In this document: piece by piece, positions 44,254 through 52,080 of the stretch
How the letters are laid out: every line of letters starts with the position of its first letter
Position numbering within the stretch: the first letter of the stretch is position 1
NCBI RefSeq assembly: GCF_000425465.1
Contig: NZ_AUDM01000005.1
Location: 1 to 64,000 of the forward strand
Reading direction: 5' to 3'
From: Flavobacterium filum DSM 17961
GTDB lineage: Bacteria > Bacteroidota > Bacteroidia > Flavobacteriales > Flavobacteriaceae
Length of the DNA: 64,000 nt
The notes under the pieces: model-generated
Database searches by the model: none
Told to the model about the DNA's origin: nothing
What the model saw: the letters and a program-made list of their open reading frames with translations, nothing else
Made by a program: the position numbers and the translations under genes

Positions 44254-45507
44254 TTATTCTTCCAATTTTTTAAGTAAAACACAAGCATTGTGGCCACCAA
44301 AACCAAACGTATTGCTCATGGCTACTTTAATGTCTCTTTTTTGGGCTTTATTCAAGGTTAAATTCAACTCTGGATTAATGTTTTCATCCACCACTTCATG
44401 GTTAATAGTTGGCGGAACAATTCCGTGTTGAATGGCTAAAATAGAAGCGATGGCTTCAATTCCACCGGCTGCACCTAGTAAGTGTCCGGTCATGGATTTG
44501 GTTGAATTAATGTTGATGTTTTTAGCATGATCACCAAAAACGGCACTAATCGCTTTTAATTCCGCAACATCACCAAGCGGAGTTGACGTTCCGTGTGTGT
44601 TGATATGATCTACTTCTTCCGGATTCATGCGTGCATCGCGTAAGCAATTTTTCATAACGGCAATCACACCTATTCCGTCAGGATGTGGAGCTGTTAAATG
44701 ATACGCATCAGATGACATTCCTCCACCCATGATTTCGCAATAAATTTTTGCACCACGAGCTTTGGCATGTTCATATTCTTCTAGCACTAATGCACCCGCA
44801 CCTTCTCCTAAAACAAAACCGTCACGAGTTGCATCAAAAGGTCTTGAAGCTGTTTCCGGACTTTCATTTCGCGTGGAAAGAGCGTGCATAGAATTGAATC
44901 CACCCATTCCGGCAATGGTAACAGCAGCTTCTGAACCACCGGAAACAATCACATCACAAAGACCGATTCGGATATAATTAAACGCATCGATTAATGCATT
45001 GGCAGAAGAAGCACAAGCCGAAACTGTTGTATAATTAGGTCCCATAAATCCATTTTTGATGGAAATTTGACCCGGAGCGATGTCCGCAATCATTTTTGGG
45101 ATAAAAAACGGATTAAATTTTGGTGTTCCATCGCCTTTGGCATAATTTAAAACCTCTTCTTGGAAGGTTTCTAAACCTCCAATACCGGCACCCCAAATAA
45201 CGCCGACACGGTATTTATCAATGTTATCCGCAGTAATTCCGGCATCTTTGATGGCTTCGTCACTGGCAACGATAGCATATTGCGTAAATTTATCCATACG
45301 GCGAGCTTCTTTGCGGTCGATAAATTCTTCCACATTAAAGTTTTTTACTTCACAGGCAAACTTTGTTTTGTGTTTTTCTGTGTCGTAATAGGTGATAGGA
45401 GCGGCTCCGCTTTTGCCGTTGACAAGGCCGTTCCAGTATTCTTGAATATTATTTCCTATGGGTGTTAAGGCACCTAATCCGGTCACAACTACTCGTTTTA
45501 ACTCCAT
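44254..45507 (-). CDS. fabF: 3-oxoacyl-ACP synthase II
   Basis: FabF condenses malonyl-ACP with acyl-ACP in fatty-acid elongation. The 417-aa protein starts at ATG 45507 (MELKRVVVTGLGALTPIG) and has the nucleophile C165 in TVSACASSANAL and the catalytic histidines in NTHGTSTPLGD and SMTGHLLGAAGG. A longer reading frame extends upstream but has no family support. A terminator-like hairpin lies just upstream at 45537-45577, so fabF probably has its own promoter as well as reading through from acpP. Confidence 0.97.
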   Translation of the reverse strand: MELKRVVVTGLGALTPIGNNIQEYWNGLVNGKSGAAPITYYDTEKHKTKFACEVKNFNVEEFIDRKEARRMDKFTQYAIVASDEAIKDAGITADNIDKYRVGVIWGAGIGGLETFQEEVLNYAKGDGTPKFNPFFIPKMIADIAPGQISIKNGFMGPNYTTVSACASSANALIDAFNYIRIGLCDVIVSGGSEAAVTIAGMGGFNSMHALSTRNESPETASRPFDATRDGFVLGEGAGALVLEEYEHAKARGAKIYCEIMGGGMSSDAYHLTAPHPDGIGVIAVMKNCLRDARMNPEEVDHINTHGTSTPLGDVAELKAISAVFGDHAKNININSTKSMTGHLLGAAGGIEAIASILAIQHGIVPPTINHEVVDENINPELNLTLNKAQKRDIKVAMSNTFGFGGHNACVLLKKLEE

Positions 45508-45536
45508 TTTGTGTAAATTTATTGGTACGAATATAA

Positions 45537-45577
45537 ACAAAAAAACCCTGAAATTTAATGAAAAGTAAAATTCAGGG
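45537..45577. terminator. Terminator between acpP and fabF
   Basis: CCCTGAAATTTA (45546-45557) pairs with TAAAATTCAGGG (45566-45577) with one mismatch. T-runs flank it in both directions, including the acpP direction (minus). Confidence 0.8.
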
Positions 45578-45641
45578 GAGTTTTTTTATGTATGTGTACG
45601 ATTGATTGACAATCCGTAATTTAAAAATTGATTAAAATAAT

Positions 45642-45674
45642 AACACCCGTTCCGAGTGAACAGAACGGGATGTT
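45642..45674 (-). terminator. Hairpin just after acpP
   Basis: AACACCCGTTC (45642-45652) pairs with GAACGGGATGTT (45663-45674) almost perfectly. On the minus strand it is followed by an AT-rich but not pure T tract, so it may be a terminator, an mRNA 3'-end stabiliser or an attenuator. Confidence 0.6.
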
Positions 45675-45682
45675 GTTAGTTA

Positions 45683-45919
45683 TTATTTTTTAGCTTCTTC
45701 GATGTAAGAAATAGCTTGACCTACAGTAGCAATGTTTTCTGCTTGATCATCCGGAATTTGAATATCAAATTCTTTTTCGAACTCCATGATTAGTTCAACA
45801 GTGTCTAATGAATCAGCTCCTAAATCGTTAGTGAAGCTTGCCTCTGTTACAACCTCGTTTTCGTCAACACCTAATTTGTCTACGATAATCGCTTTTACTC
45901 TTGATGCAATGTCTGACAT
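45683..45919 (-). CDS. acpP: Acyl carrier protein
   Basis: ACP carries acyl chains on a phosphopantetheine arm in fatty-acid synthesis. The 78-aa acidic protein has the attachment site [11 protein letters not shown] with S37. It is upstream of fabF on the same strand, but two hairpins separate them, which fits the need for much more ACP than FabF. Confidence 0.98.
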   Translation of the reverse strand: MSDIASRVKAIIVDKLGVDENEVVTEASFTNDLGADSLDTVELIMEFEKEFDIQIPDDQAENIATVGQAISYIEEAKK

Positions 45920-45948
45920 AATCTTTTAAATTTTAGTTTAATTGTTGG

Positions 45949-45956
45949 CAAAAATA
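45949..45956 (-). promoter_or_regulatory. -7 box of acpP
   Basis: On the minus strand the sequence reads TATTTTTG, matching TAnnTTTG, 30 bp before the acpP start codon. Confidence 0.6.
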
Positions 45957-46094
45957 AAAAACTTTATTTTAAAACAACATTTTAGTTCATAAATCTGACT
46001 ACGAATGTATAAATTTTTTTTTAATCTAGGCGAAAAATCCTCGTATATTCTCGTTTTTTATTCGTTTTTTTGTGTCATAAAAATGACAGGAAAC

Positions 46095-46652
46095 ATGCAG
46101 CATATCGTGATTTTCGCCTCGGGAACGGGTTCAAATGCCGAAAACATTATTCGTTATTTTAAAAATAATAATACCAAATCCGTTGTCGCTGTATTTTCAA
46201 ACCATTCCGATGCCAAAGTGGTTGAAAAAGCCAAAAATCTTTCGGTTGAAACAGTGGTGTTTACAAAAGAAGAGTTGTCGAATGGCGTAGTTTTGTCAAA
46301 ATTGCAAGCTTTTCAACCGGATTTGATTGTGTTGGCCGGTTTTTTATGGATGTTTCCAACGCGTATCATACAGCATTTCCCCAGTAAAATTATCAACATT
46401 CATCCGGCTTTGTTACCCAAATATGGAGGAAAAGGCATGTATGGCAACCACGTACACCAAGCGGTTTTGGAACAAAAAGAAACAGAAACCGGCATTACTA
46501 TTCATTATGTAAATGAGCAGTATGACGAAGGAAAAATTATTTTTCAAAAAGCGGTAAGTATAACTGATTGTACTACTTTTGAAGACATCGCTCAAAAAGT
46601 CCATCAATTGGAACAGGAATATTTCCCGAAAGTAATCGACCAACTCCTCTAA
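46095..46652 (+). CDS. purN: Phosphoribosylglycinamide formyltransferase
   Basis: PurN adds a formyl group from 10-formyl-THF to GAR in purine synthesis. The protein has VIFASGTGSNAENI at the N-terminus, NIHPALLPKYGGKGM with the catalytic His-type region, and TGITIHYVNEQYDEGKII. Start at ATG 46095 gives 185 aa, normal length; ATG 46083 would add four residues. It is divergent from acpP. A 7-bp array follows its stop codon. Confidence 0.96.
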   Translation: MQHIVIFASGTGSNAENIIRYFKNNNTKSVVAVFSNHSDAKVVEKAKNLSVETVVFTKEELSNGVVLSKLQAFQPDLIVLAGFLWMFPTRIIQHFPSKIINIHPALLPKYGGKGMYGNHVHQAVLEQKETETGITIHYVNEQYDEGKIIFQKAVSITDCTTFEDIAQKVHQLEQEYFPKVIDQLL

Positions 46653-46697
46653 CCAATTACCCATAACCCATAACCAATTAACTTCAACCCATCACCC
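46652..46697. repeat. 7-bp tandem array between purN and rnhA
   Basis: Units ACCAATT, ACCCATA, ACCCATA, ACCAATT, AACTTCA, ACCCATC run from the purN stop codon to 8 bp before rnhA. It is the non-coding relative of the array inside the patatin gene (14961-15002). Confidence 0.92.
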
Positions 46698-46704
46698 AAA
46701 AAAA

Positions 46705-47184
46705 ATGTCCCACGAAGTCCACATCTACACAGACGGAGCTGCCAAAGGAAATCCCGGGCCAGGAGGTTATGGTGTGGTGATGGAATTGGTGGGTTCGCCT
46801 TATAAAAAAGAGTTCTACGAAGGGTTTCGACACACGACGAACAACCGTATGGAATTATTGGCTGTAATTGTTGGTTTAGAAAAATTAAAACACCCGAAAA
46901 CTACTGTTTTGGTTATTTCTGATTCAAAATATGTGGTAGATGCCGTTGAAAAACGATGGGTTTTTCAATGGGAAAAGAAAGGGTTTGCCGGTAAGAAAAA
47001 TCCCGATTTATGGTTACGGTTTTTAAAAGCGTATCGTCAACATCAAGTGGATTTTCAATGGATAAAAGGGCACAACAATCACCCACAGAACGAACGTTGT
47101 GATGAATTGGCGGTGTATGCTTCTAACTTGCCTACTTTATCGGTGGATGCTTTTTATGAAAAGGAGGAAGGGAAGTTGTTTTGA
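46705..47184 (+). CDS. rnhA: Ribonuclease HI
   Basis: RNase HI removes RNA from RNA:DNA hybrids. The 159-aa protein shows all catalytic acids: D in IYTDGAAKGNPGPGG, E in NRMELLAVIVG, D in VISDSKYVVDAV and D in NERCDELA. The basic handle region (RWVFQWEKKGFAGKKNPDLW) is also present. It follows purN by 52 bp filled with the 7-bp array. Confidence 0.97.
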   Translation: MSHEVHIYTDGAAKGNPGPGGYGVVMELVGSPYKKEFYEGFRHTTNNRMELLAVIVGLEKLKHPKTTVLVISDSKYVVDAVEKRWVFQWEKKGFAGKKNPDLWLRFLKAYRQHQVDFQWIKGHNNHPQNERCDELAVYASNLPTLSVDAFYEKEEGKLF

Positions 47185-47258
47185 AAAATAAAATTCTTAT
47201 TCCTTAAAATTGATTTTTTCAATGTTAAAACATAAAACTCCTCCAAAAACCCAACATC

Positions 47259-49073
47259 TTATTTTTTAGTTTTTTCAACAGGAACAGCTACACCATATTT
47301 TCCATCGCCAAGTTTAATTTTTCCGGCATTTGGACCGGCAGGAATAACATCTCCAATATTTACCATATCTTCCGGATTATATTTATAAACTTCATGGTCG
47401 GATGGCCAACGATAAACATTTCTGCCATCTTTTGGATTATTCGCTGCTTTGGCTGCGATTGGTTCTTTGTCAGCCTTTAAGAAGCTTGGACCAGGGGCTT
47501 GAGGAAATCTTCCTTCGCCAAAATTGGTTTTAGGTTTAGCAACCAATTGGTATAGTAATTTTCCTGAGTGATTTCCGCCGTTTAACTCTAAAATTTCAAT
47601 AGAATTTTGGGTTTGTTTCATTATGGTAACACCATTAAAATAAGGCATTGCAACCGGAGTACAAAAAACGCGTATTGGGTTTTCATCATTCACAACAATG
47701 ATATCCGCTAAAATTGGGTCTAAAACAATGGTGGCTTTCCCGTTTACCATTTCAACAGTTCCATAATCTTGGTACCAATATTCAGGAGATTCCGGACAAG
47801 TGAGTGTTACACGACCGTGGTTTGCAGTAGGTATAATTTCGGAAACAGTTCCGGTTCCTAAAATTTTTCTAGCCGTTACACCATTCGGCGTTCCGCCAAC
47901 ATATGCGTATGCATTACTTACACCGGCATAGGAAAGACCTTCAAAGTATCCACCAAACCGAAACCCAGCATTAGTAAATGCTAGACCTGAAACACCAAAT
48001 GCGTCCTGATTTTGTGCATCTGCTATTGCATTTACACCTACTGTAAATCCGGGATTACCGGTCGTTGTTCCTCGACCGCTGTAAGCATTTATAGCAGAAT
48101 GGTTACCTCCTAATGTTGGAGAGGTAACATTCAATTGATGATAGGATGAACTAGGATTAAATGTGGCTGAGGCATTGTCAACATAGTTGTAACTTGCCAT
48201 CCAAACATTCGAGTAATTAATGTTTGCAGCTACCGTTGCAGCTCCAGTTGACTGAGCAAAAATACTAGTATATCCGGCCGCCGGGTTATTTGCATATACA
48301 CCGGCACCAAGAATTGCTTGTGGAGGAGTGCCTATACTAAAATTGGTTTCTCTTCCTAAAATACCTCCTACATTTGTTGAATGGCCATAGATAGCATCAC
48401 CGGTACCACTATCCACATCAAGTTTGTAGGCAGAAGGGGCAATGTTTATCCCTACATTCCCTGTATTACCAATATTAACTCGTTGCACTCCATTAGTTGA
48501 AAAATTTAAATTGTCGGCAGCGGAACTAAACATACCGGTATTAGGGTCTGTTTGCCAAGAATAGGTTGGTAATGCAGCTGTACCCAGAGAATAGGACTGT
48601 AATTGACCGTTATTCGTGTTGGATATGTTCCATCGGTTTGTGTTGTTGGTTCGGATTCGGAGGTCTTGCGTATCAGTAGTACCAATATAGTTGGTAGCTG
48701 CATTTGTAGAAGCGTTTCCTGTCAAAGACCAATTTGTGTTGAGTCCGGTTGAGATTCTCTCCCAAACACCGGAACTGTTAAAAAAATAAAATCCTACTGA
48801 AGTTACATTAATCGTAGTTCCGGTAGCAGTACCTGATGCAATATCGTTAACATAAATCAAGGTTGAAGTAGGAGTGCCGGCCATATTTTGGGCTCTTTGT
48901 CGGCTAACTCTTGGGATTAAAATACCATCAACATTGGTGGAAGCTCCGGTTGGGTTTGTTGCCACTACTTCTAAAGTTGAAGCCGGAGTAGTTGTTCCAA
49001 CACCTACTTGTGACCACGTTAATTCAAAACTATTTAGCAAAAGAAAACAAGGTAAAAGAAAACAATTTTTCAT
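47259..49073 (-). CDS. Large secreted fibre-like protein
   Basis: The 604-aa protein has a signal peptide (MKNCFLLPCFLLLNSFELTWSQ) and then the Bacteroidota surface-protein start VGVGTTTPASTLEV. Residues 100-400 are low in charge and rich in N, T, S, G with repeated short strands (NVGINIAPSAYKLDV), as in tail-fibre-like or adhesin-like proteins. The C-terminal 150 residues (HGRVTLTCPESPEYWYQDYG onward) form a more globular domain. I see no typical T9SS sorting motif. It is not part of a prophage: no phage genes are near. Function is unknown; surface exposure is likely. Confidence 0.72.
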   Translation of the reverse strand: MKNCFLLPCFLLLNSFELTWSQVGVGTTTPASTLEVVATNPTGASTNVDGILIPRVSRQRAQNMAGTPTSTLIYVNDIASGTATGTTINVTSVGFYFFNSSGVWERISTGLNTNWSLTGNASTNAATNYIGTTDTQDLRIRTNNTNRWNISNTNNGQLQSYSLGTAALPTYSWQTDPNTGMFSSAADNLNFSTNGVQRVNIGNTGNVGINIAPSAYKLDVDSGTGDAIYGHSTNVGGILGRETNFSIGTPPQAILGAGVYANNPAAGYTSIFAQSTGAATVAANINYSNVWMASYNYVDNASATFNPSSSYHQLNVTSPTLGGNHSAINAYSGRGTTTGNPGFTVGVNAIADAQNQDAFGVSGLAFTNAGFRFGGYFEGLSYAGVSNAYAYVGGTPNGVTARKILGTGTVSEIIPTANHGRVTLTCPESPEYWYQDYGTVEMVNGKATIVLDPILADIIVVNDENPIRVFCTPVAMPYFNGVTIMKQTQNSIEILELNGGNHSGKLLYQLVAKPKTNFGEGRFPQAPGPSFLKADKEPIAAKAANNPKDGRNVYRWPSDHEVYKYNPEDMVNIGDVIPAGPNAGKIKLGDGKYGVAVPVEKTKK

Positions 49074-49519
49074 AAGCTTATTATTTAAATGAATTAATCA
49101 AGCTAAACGTATGTTAAATTTATAAAAACCTATCAATAAACATGTTAAAAGCCGACAAAAAGTATAATTTAACGACTAAGTTCATAGAAAAGAAGAAAAC
49201 CTTTGCAGCCGCAAGAATTCTTTCCTATAGTTCTAGCAAATAAAATATTTTTTATTTCATTTTTAATAAATTAAAAACATAAGTAAAAACTATAAATTTC
49301 TTAATTTAGAAAGGCTTCATCTATTGTGAACCGCAAGAAAGAATTCTTTTTTATAGCAAGGTATTGCCTCCAAACACACTCACTGCCCTTTTACACATCA
49401 CTAAAGCTTCACTTCAAAGGAATATCTGGCAAGCTCTGTAATTAATGGAAACTATCGGCAAATACTGAAACAATAAAGTCATTAAAAATAAGATTTTTTT
49501 GGTTCTCTCATGTTACAGT
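49074..49519. other. AT-rich gap upstream of the fibre-like gene
   Basis: No convincing gene. It should contain the minus-strand promoter of the fibre-like gene. A 36-bp motif at about 49216-49254 (CTTTCCTATAG, then AAATAAAATATTTT) recurs with a few changes at about 50010-50044. GAATTCTTT occurs twice (about 49215 and 49342). Confidence 0.45.
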
Positions 49520-49762
49520 TTATATGAAATCCACTTCGGAATTTAGCCAAAAGAAATCATTTTTAAAAAGTGGACCTTTTTTGTTGTCTGGAATCCTTAG
49601 CGATAAAAAAGAAGGAAATAGCCCGTAAACACTGACTTTTTTCAAGTCGATTTTTGATGTCCTTTTTTTTATTAAATCATCAAAGTAGCTTGCGATTTGA
49701 TGTCCGAAATAAAAAAATGAAACTTTTTTTCTTTGAACACGAACTTTTTGAAAAACGAACAT
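49520..49762 (-). CDS. Doubtful hypothetical protein (80 aa)
   Basis: An ATG at 49762 opens an 80-codon frame. The product is basic and aromatic (VSFFYFGHQIASYFDDLIKK) with no recognisable family. Composition and the absence of an obvious promoter leave real doubt. It is divergent from the small membrane gene at 49786, sharing a 23-bp gap, which is tight for two promoters. Confidence 0.3.
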   Translation of the reverse strand: MFVFQKVRVQRKKVSFFYFGHQIASYFDDLIKKRTSKIDLKKVSVYGLFPSFLSLRIPDNKKGPLFKNDFFWLNSEVDFI

Positions 49763-49785
49763 ATTTATAATAAACAATTTTAATT

Positions 49786-49974
49786 ATGATAACAAACACA
49801 GTAGCATGGTTAAGCTGGTCACTAATTTTATTGGCGATGCTTTGGATGATGAAAAATCAAAAAATAAAAGTGATATTTGGAGAAATACGAAAAATGCTTC
49901 AGATTTTGCCAGTTTCAAAAGTATTACAAGCTATCATGATATATTATAAAAACAAAAATAAACCAAAGAATTAA
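49786..49974 (+). CDS. Small membrane protein (62 aa)
   Basis: The product has one clear N-terminal membrane helix (VAWLSWSLILLAMLWMM), then a basic amphipathic region (KIRKML-type, written EIRKMLQILPVSKVLQ) and a Lys/Asn tail. No family recognised. It lies alone between two copies of a 36-bp direct repeat (about 49216 and 50010). Confidence 0.5.
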   Translation: MITNTVAWLSWSLILLAMLWMMKNQKIKVIFGEIRKMLQILPVSKVLQAIMIYYKNKNKPKN

Positions 49975-50214
49975 CTTCGGCTATTTTGTCAACTCCTTGA
50001 TAATGCATAAATCCTTTCCTTTAGGTCTGGTAAATAAAATATTTTACTACATCTCAATAATACGAAAATATGAGTAGTTACAATAAATTACATTTTACAA
50101 AATGTATTTACTTGTTGTAAAAAAACACGATAATATTTTAAACACATAGCAATCATAGGTTGATGCTTTTGGATAACCCTATAAAGAAGTTGTGTTATTT
50201 CGAAATTAATAACG

Positions 50215-50240
50215 CAAAAAAACCGCCCTTTAGAGGCGGT
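50215..50240 (-). terminator. Terminator of the coiled-coil gene
   Basis: On the minus strand ACCGCC, a 7-nt loop and GGCGGT are followed by seven T. It lies 20 bp after the stop codon of the gene at 50260-50667. Confidence 0.88.
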
Positions 50241-50259
50241 CATTACATTACAATTACTT

Positions 50260-50667
50260 TTACAACGTATCCCGATGGGCGGTAACTTCTGCGATAAACT
50301 CATCTACTTCGGCAAGTTGTTTGTTTACGCGTTCAAGGTCTAATTCTTTTTCCAATAGAGCCACCGCACCGTAACTTTCTTTACGGTTTTCCAACAAGAA
50401 TTTGCGGTATTCTAACCGTACTTTGCGTTTTTCTTCGGCCTCTTTGGTGGGGCCTTCCGGTAAAATCGCAATAACTGTGTCAACAGCAGCTATTTCTGCA
50501 TTTACACCTTGCAAGATGGCATCAATCTCTACAGCGGTATTGCTGTAATTGGTAACAAGTCGTTCCTCAGATAACTTTTTAAAGTTTAAATCGGATTTTT
50601 CCTTTTGGGCAATGCCCAACAACACATCGCAATCGGCAACTGTTGTTAAATTACTTACTGAATACAT
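50260..50667 (-). CDS. Hypothetical coiled-coil protein (135 aa)
   Basis: The product is highly charged and almost entirely helical, with heptad-like stretches (LLEKELDLERVNKQLAEVDE) and no signal peptide. It starts MYSVSNLTTVADCDVLLG. I recall similar hypothetical proteins in flavobacteria but no function. It has its own terminator and is more GC-rich than the neighbouring regulators. Confidence 0.65.
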   Translation of the reverse strand: MYSVSNLTTVADCDVLLGIAQKEKSDLNFKKLSEERLVTNYSNTAVEIDAILQGVNAEIAAVDTVIAILPEGPTKEAEEKRKVRLEYRKFLLENRKESYGAVALLEKELDLERVNKQLAEVDEFIAEVTAHRDTL

Positions 50668-50799
50668 AATAAATTATTTTAAAATTATACTTACATAAAC
50701 GCAAGTATTATACCTTAAAATATTATAAATCAGAAGTTTATAAAAACATTAACGTGTAGCGTTAATCTTATAATAAAAATATACTATTAACTAAATTTC

Positions 50800-51309
50800 T
50801 TACGTTATCACCGCTATTTCTAAACGTTTTTTGAGTATTTTTTCTTCAAAAGCCAATACTTCTTTTTTTATTTGTAGTAGAACCAAGCCCTCTGCATTTT
50901 TTTCATTTAGCTTTTTGTGGGCAAGCGACTCGTATAATTTAATTTCTTTTTTTGATTTGGCTTGTTCCTTCAAACGGCTTACAATTTTGTTAGACGCCTT
51001 TGCTGCATTTTCTTTTTTCTGCATAGCCAATATTTTCTTTTCAATCAATTGTTGCTGGTGTTGGTTTTTTACTAAAAGACGATGCAAAAGACCTCTCTCT
51101 GTTGGCTCGTTTTTAGCTTCAAGATTTTCTGTTTCAGATTCGCTTTGTGCAAAAGATAAGAGTGTAGCCAATTTTTCAGTGGCATGAGTGGGTAGTTTAC
51201 GTTTGCCAATTTCATACAACGAGAGTTGACTACGCGTGACTTGAAGCAACAATGCCAATTCTTCTTGTTTTAAACCGAGTTGTTCTCTGATGGTCAGTTG
51301 CTTTTTCAT
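50800..51309 (-). CDS. XRE-family regulator with long charged C-terminus
   Basis: ATG 51309 gives 169 aa. Residues about 3-55 are an XRE helix-turn-helix (TIREQLGLKQEELALLLQVTRSQLSLYEIGKRKLP). The remainder is a lysine-rich coiled coil without a recognised domain. Two identical TTTGTAGCAAATTT sites and two inverted GCTACA half-sites lie just upstream (51322-51438), the likely autoregulatory operators. Confidence 0.8.
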   Translation of the reverse strand: MKKQLTIREQLGLKQEELALLLQVTRSQLSLYEIGKRKLPTHATEKLATLLSFAQSESETENLEAKNEPTERGLLHRLLVKNQHQQQLIEKKILAMQKKENAAKASNKIVSRLKEQAKSKKEIKLYESLAHKKLNEKNAEGLVLLQIKKEVLAFEEKILKKRLEIAVIT

Positions 51310-51321
51310 TTTAGATTTACA

Positions 51322-51438
51322 TTTGTAGCAAATTTGCAAAAAATAATTTTACGCTACACTTTTTGTAGCAAATTTTTAAGAATGAAAAAAATGCGTCAAC
51401 TATTGACGCATTTTTTTTTAAATGAAATTTTTGCTACA
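51322..51438. promoter_or_regulatory. Operator array upstream of the 50800 regulator
   Basis: TTTGTAGCAAATTT is repeated at 51322-51335 and 51362-51375 (40 bp apart). Inverted GCTACA half-sites lie at 51353-51358 and 51433-51438. Minus-strand TATTTTTTG near 51340 resembles a -7 box with one extra T. Confidence 0.55.
51385..51419. terminator. Terminator between the two XRE genes
   Basis: AATGCGTCAA (51390-51399), loop CTA, TTGACGCATT (51403-51412), extended by A and T runs on both sides. It ends the minus-strand gene at 51454-51813 and isolates the two regulators. Confidence 0.9.
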
Positions 51439-51453
51439 GATATTTATGGCTTA

Positions 51454-51813
51454 CTAAACATTTGATTTATTTACTAAATCTCTCAGAAACTCTATCTCTT
51501 TCTCCAAATGCTCTATTCTTTCTTCATAGTTTTTTTTGAGTTCCTCAGGTAGATTGTTGTTAAAAATATGGAACTTGCCGGATTGTATGCAATTATTAAA
51601 GACAAGAGTATCATCAAACGCAACAAGTTCAAGGGGGTCTACACCCAAAACGGACGACACCAATTCTATTTTCTCCCAGTCTAATTTTGTTTCATTATTT
51701 TCTAATTTGCTATAAGCTCTTTGTGAAATGGCCAGTTTATCTGCCATATAATCTTGAGTAAAACCTTTTAGTTCTCTTACTTTTCTAATTTTTTGTCCAA
51801 TGTTGTTTTTCAT
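51454..51813 (-). CDS. XRE-family regulator with C-terminal coiled coil
   Basis: The 119-aa protein has an XRE helix-turn-helix (KGFTQDYMADKLAISQRAYSK) at about residues 16-36 and a C-terminal coiled coil (YEERIEHLEKEIEFLRDLV) for dimerisation. Two palindromic sites TTTAGAACTAAA lie 18-51 bp upstream of its start, 21 bp apart, so it is very probably autoregulated. It is divergent from the metallopeptidase lipoprotein operon and could also control it. Confidence 0.85.
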   Translation of the reverse strand: MKNNIGQKIRKVRELKGFTQDYMADKLAISQRAYSKLENNETKLDWEKIELVSSVLGVDPLELVAFDDTLVFNNCIQSGKFHIFNNNLPEELKKNYEERIEHLEKEIEFLRDLVNKSNV

Positions 51814-51831
51814 GATTCGGCTTGGTTCTAT

Positions 51832-51864
51832 TTTAGAACTAAAAATACATAATTTAGAACTAAA
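51832..51864. promoter_or_regulatory. Paired palindromic operators
   Basis: TTTAGAACTAAA occurs at 51832-51843 and 51853-51864. Each is a TTTAG/CTAAA inverted repeat with a 2-bp centre; the 21-bp spacing is two helical turns, placing two regulator dimers on one face. Confidence 0.7.
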
Positions 51865-52080
51865 AAATATTTTGTTGATTAAAAATAATTTTCTTAATTA
51901 GCAAAAACAAATTTAATCATAAATAATTGAGCTAAAATCAATTTTTTTATGAATCTTCACAATTTTCAAAAAAAGAAAGTACTGCAGACTTTTTCTTTCG
52001 TTGAAATAATGGGTACATGATGCTTTGGTTTTAACTCATTTGCTATAAATGAATTTTTAACCTACTAAAACACCATTATT

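Noticed and set aside
47259..49073. Prophage tail fibre
   Set aside because: The protein has an export signal and no phage gene lies nearby; fibre-like repeats are common in Bacteroidota surface proteins.
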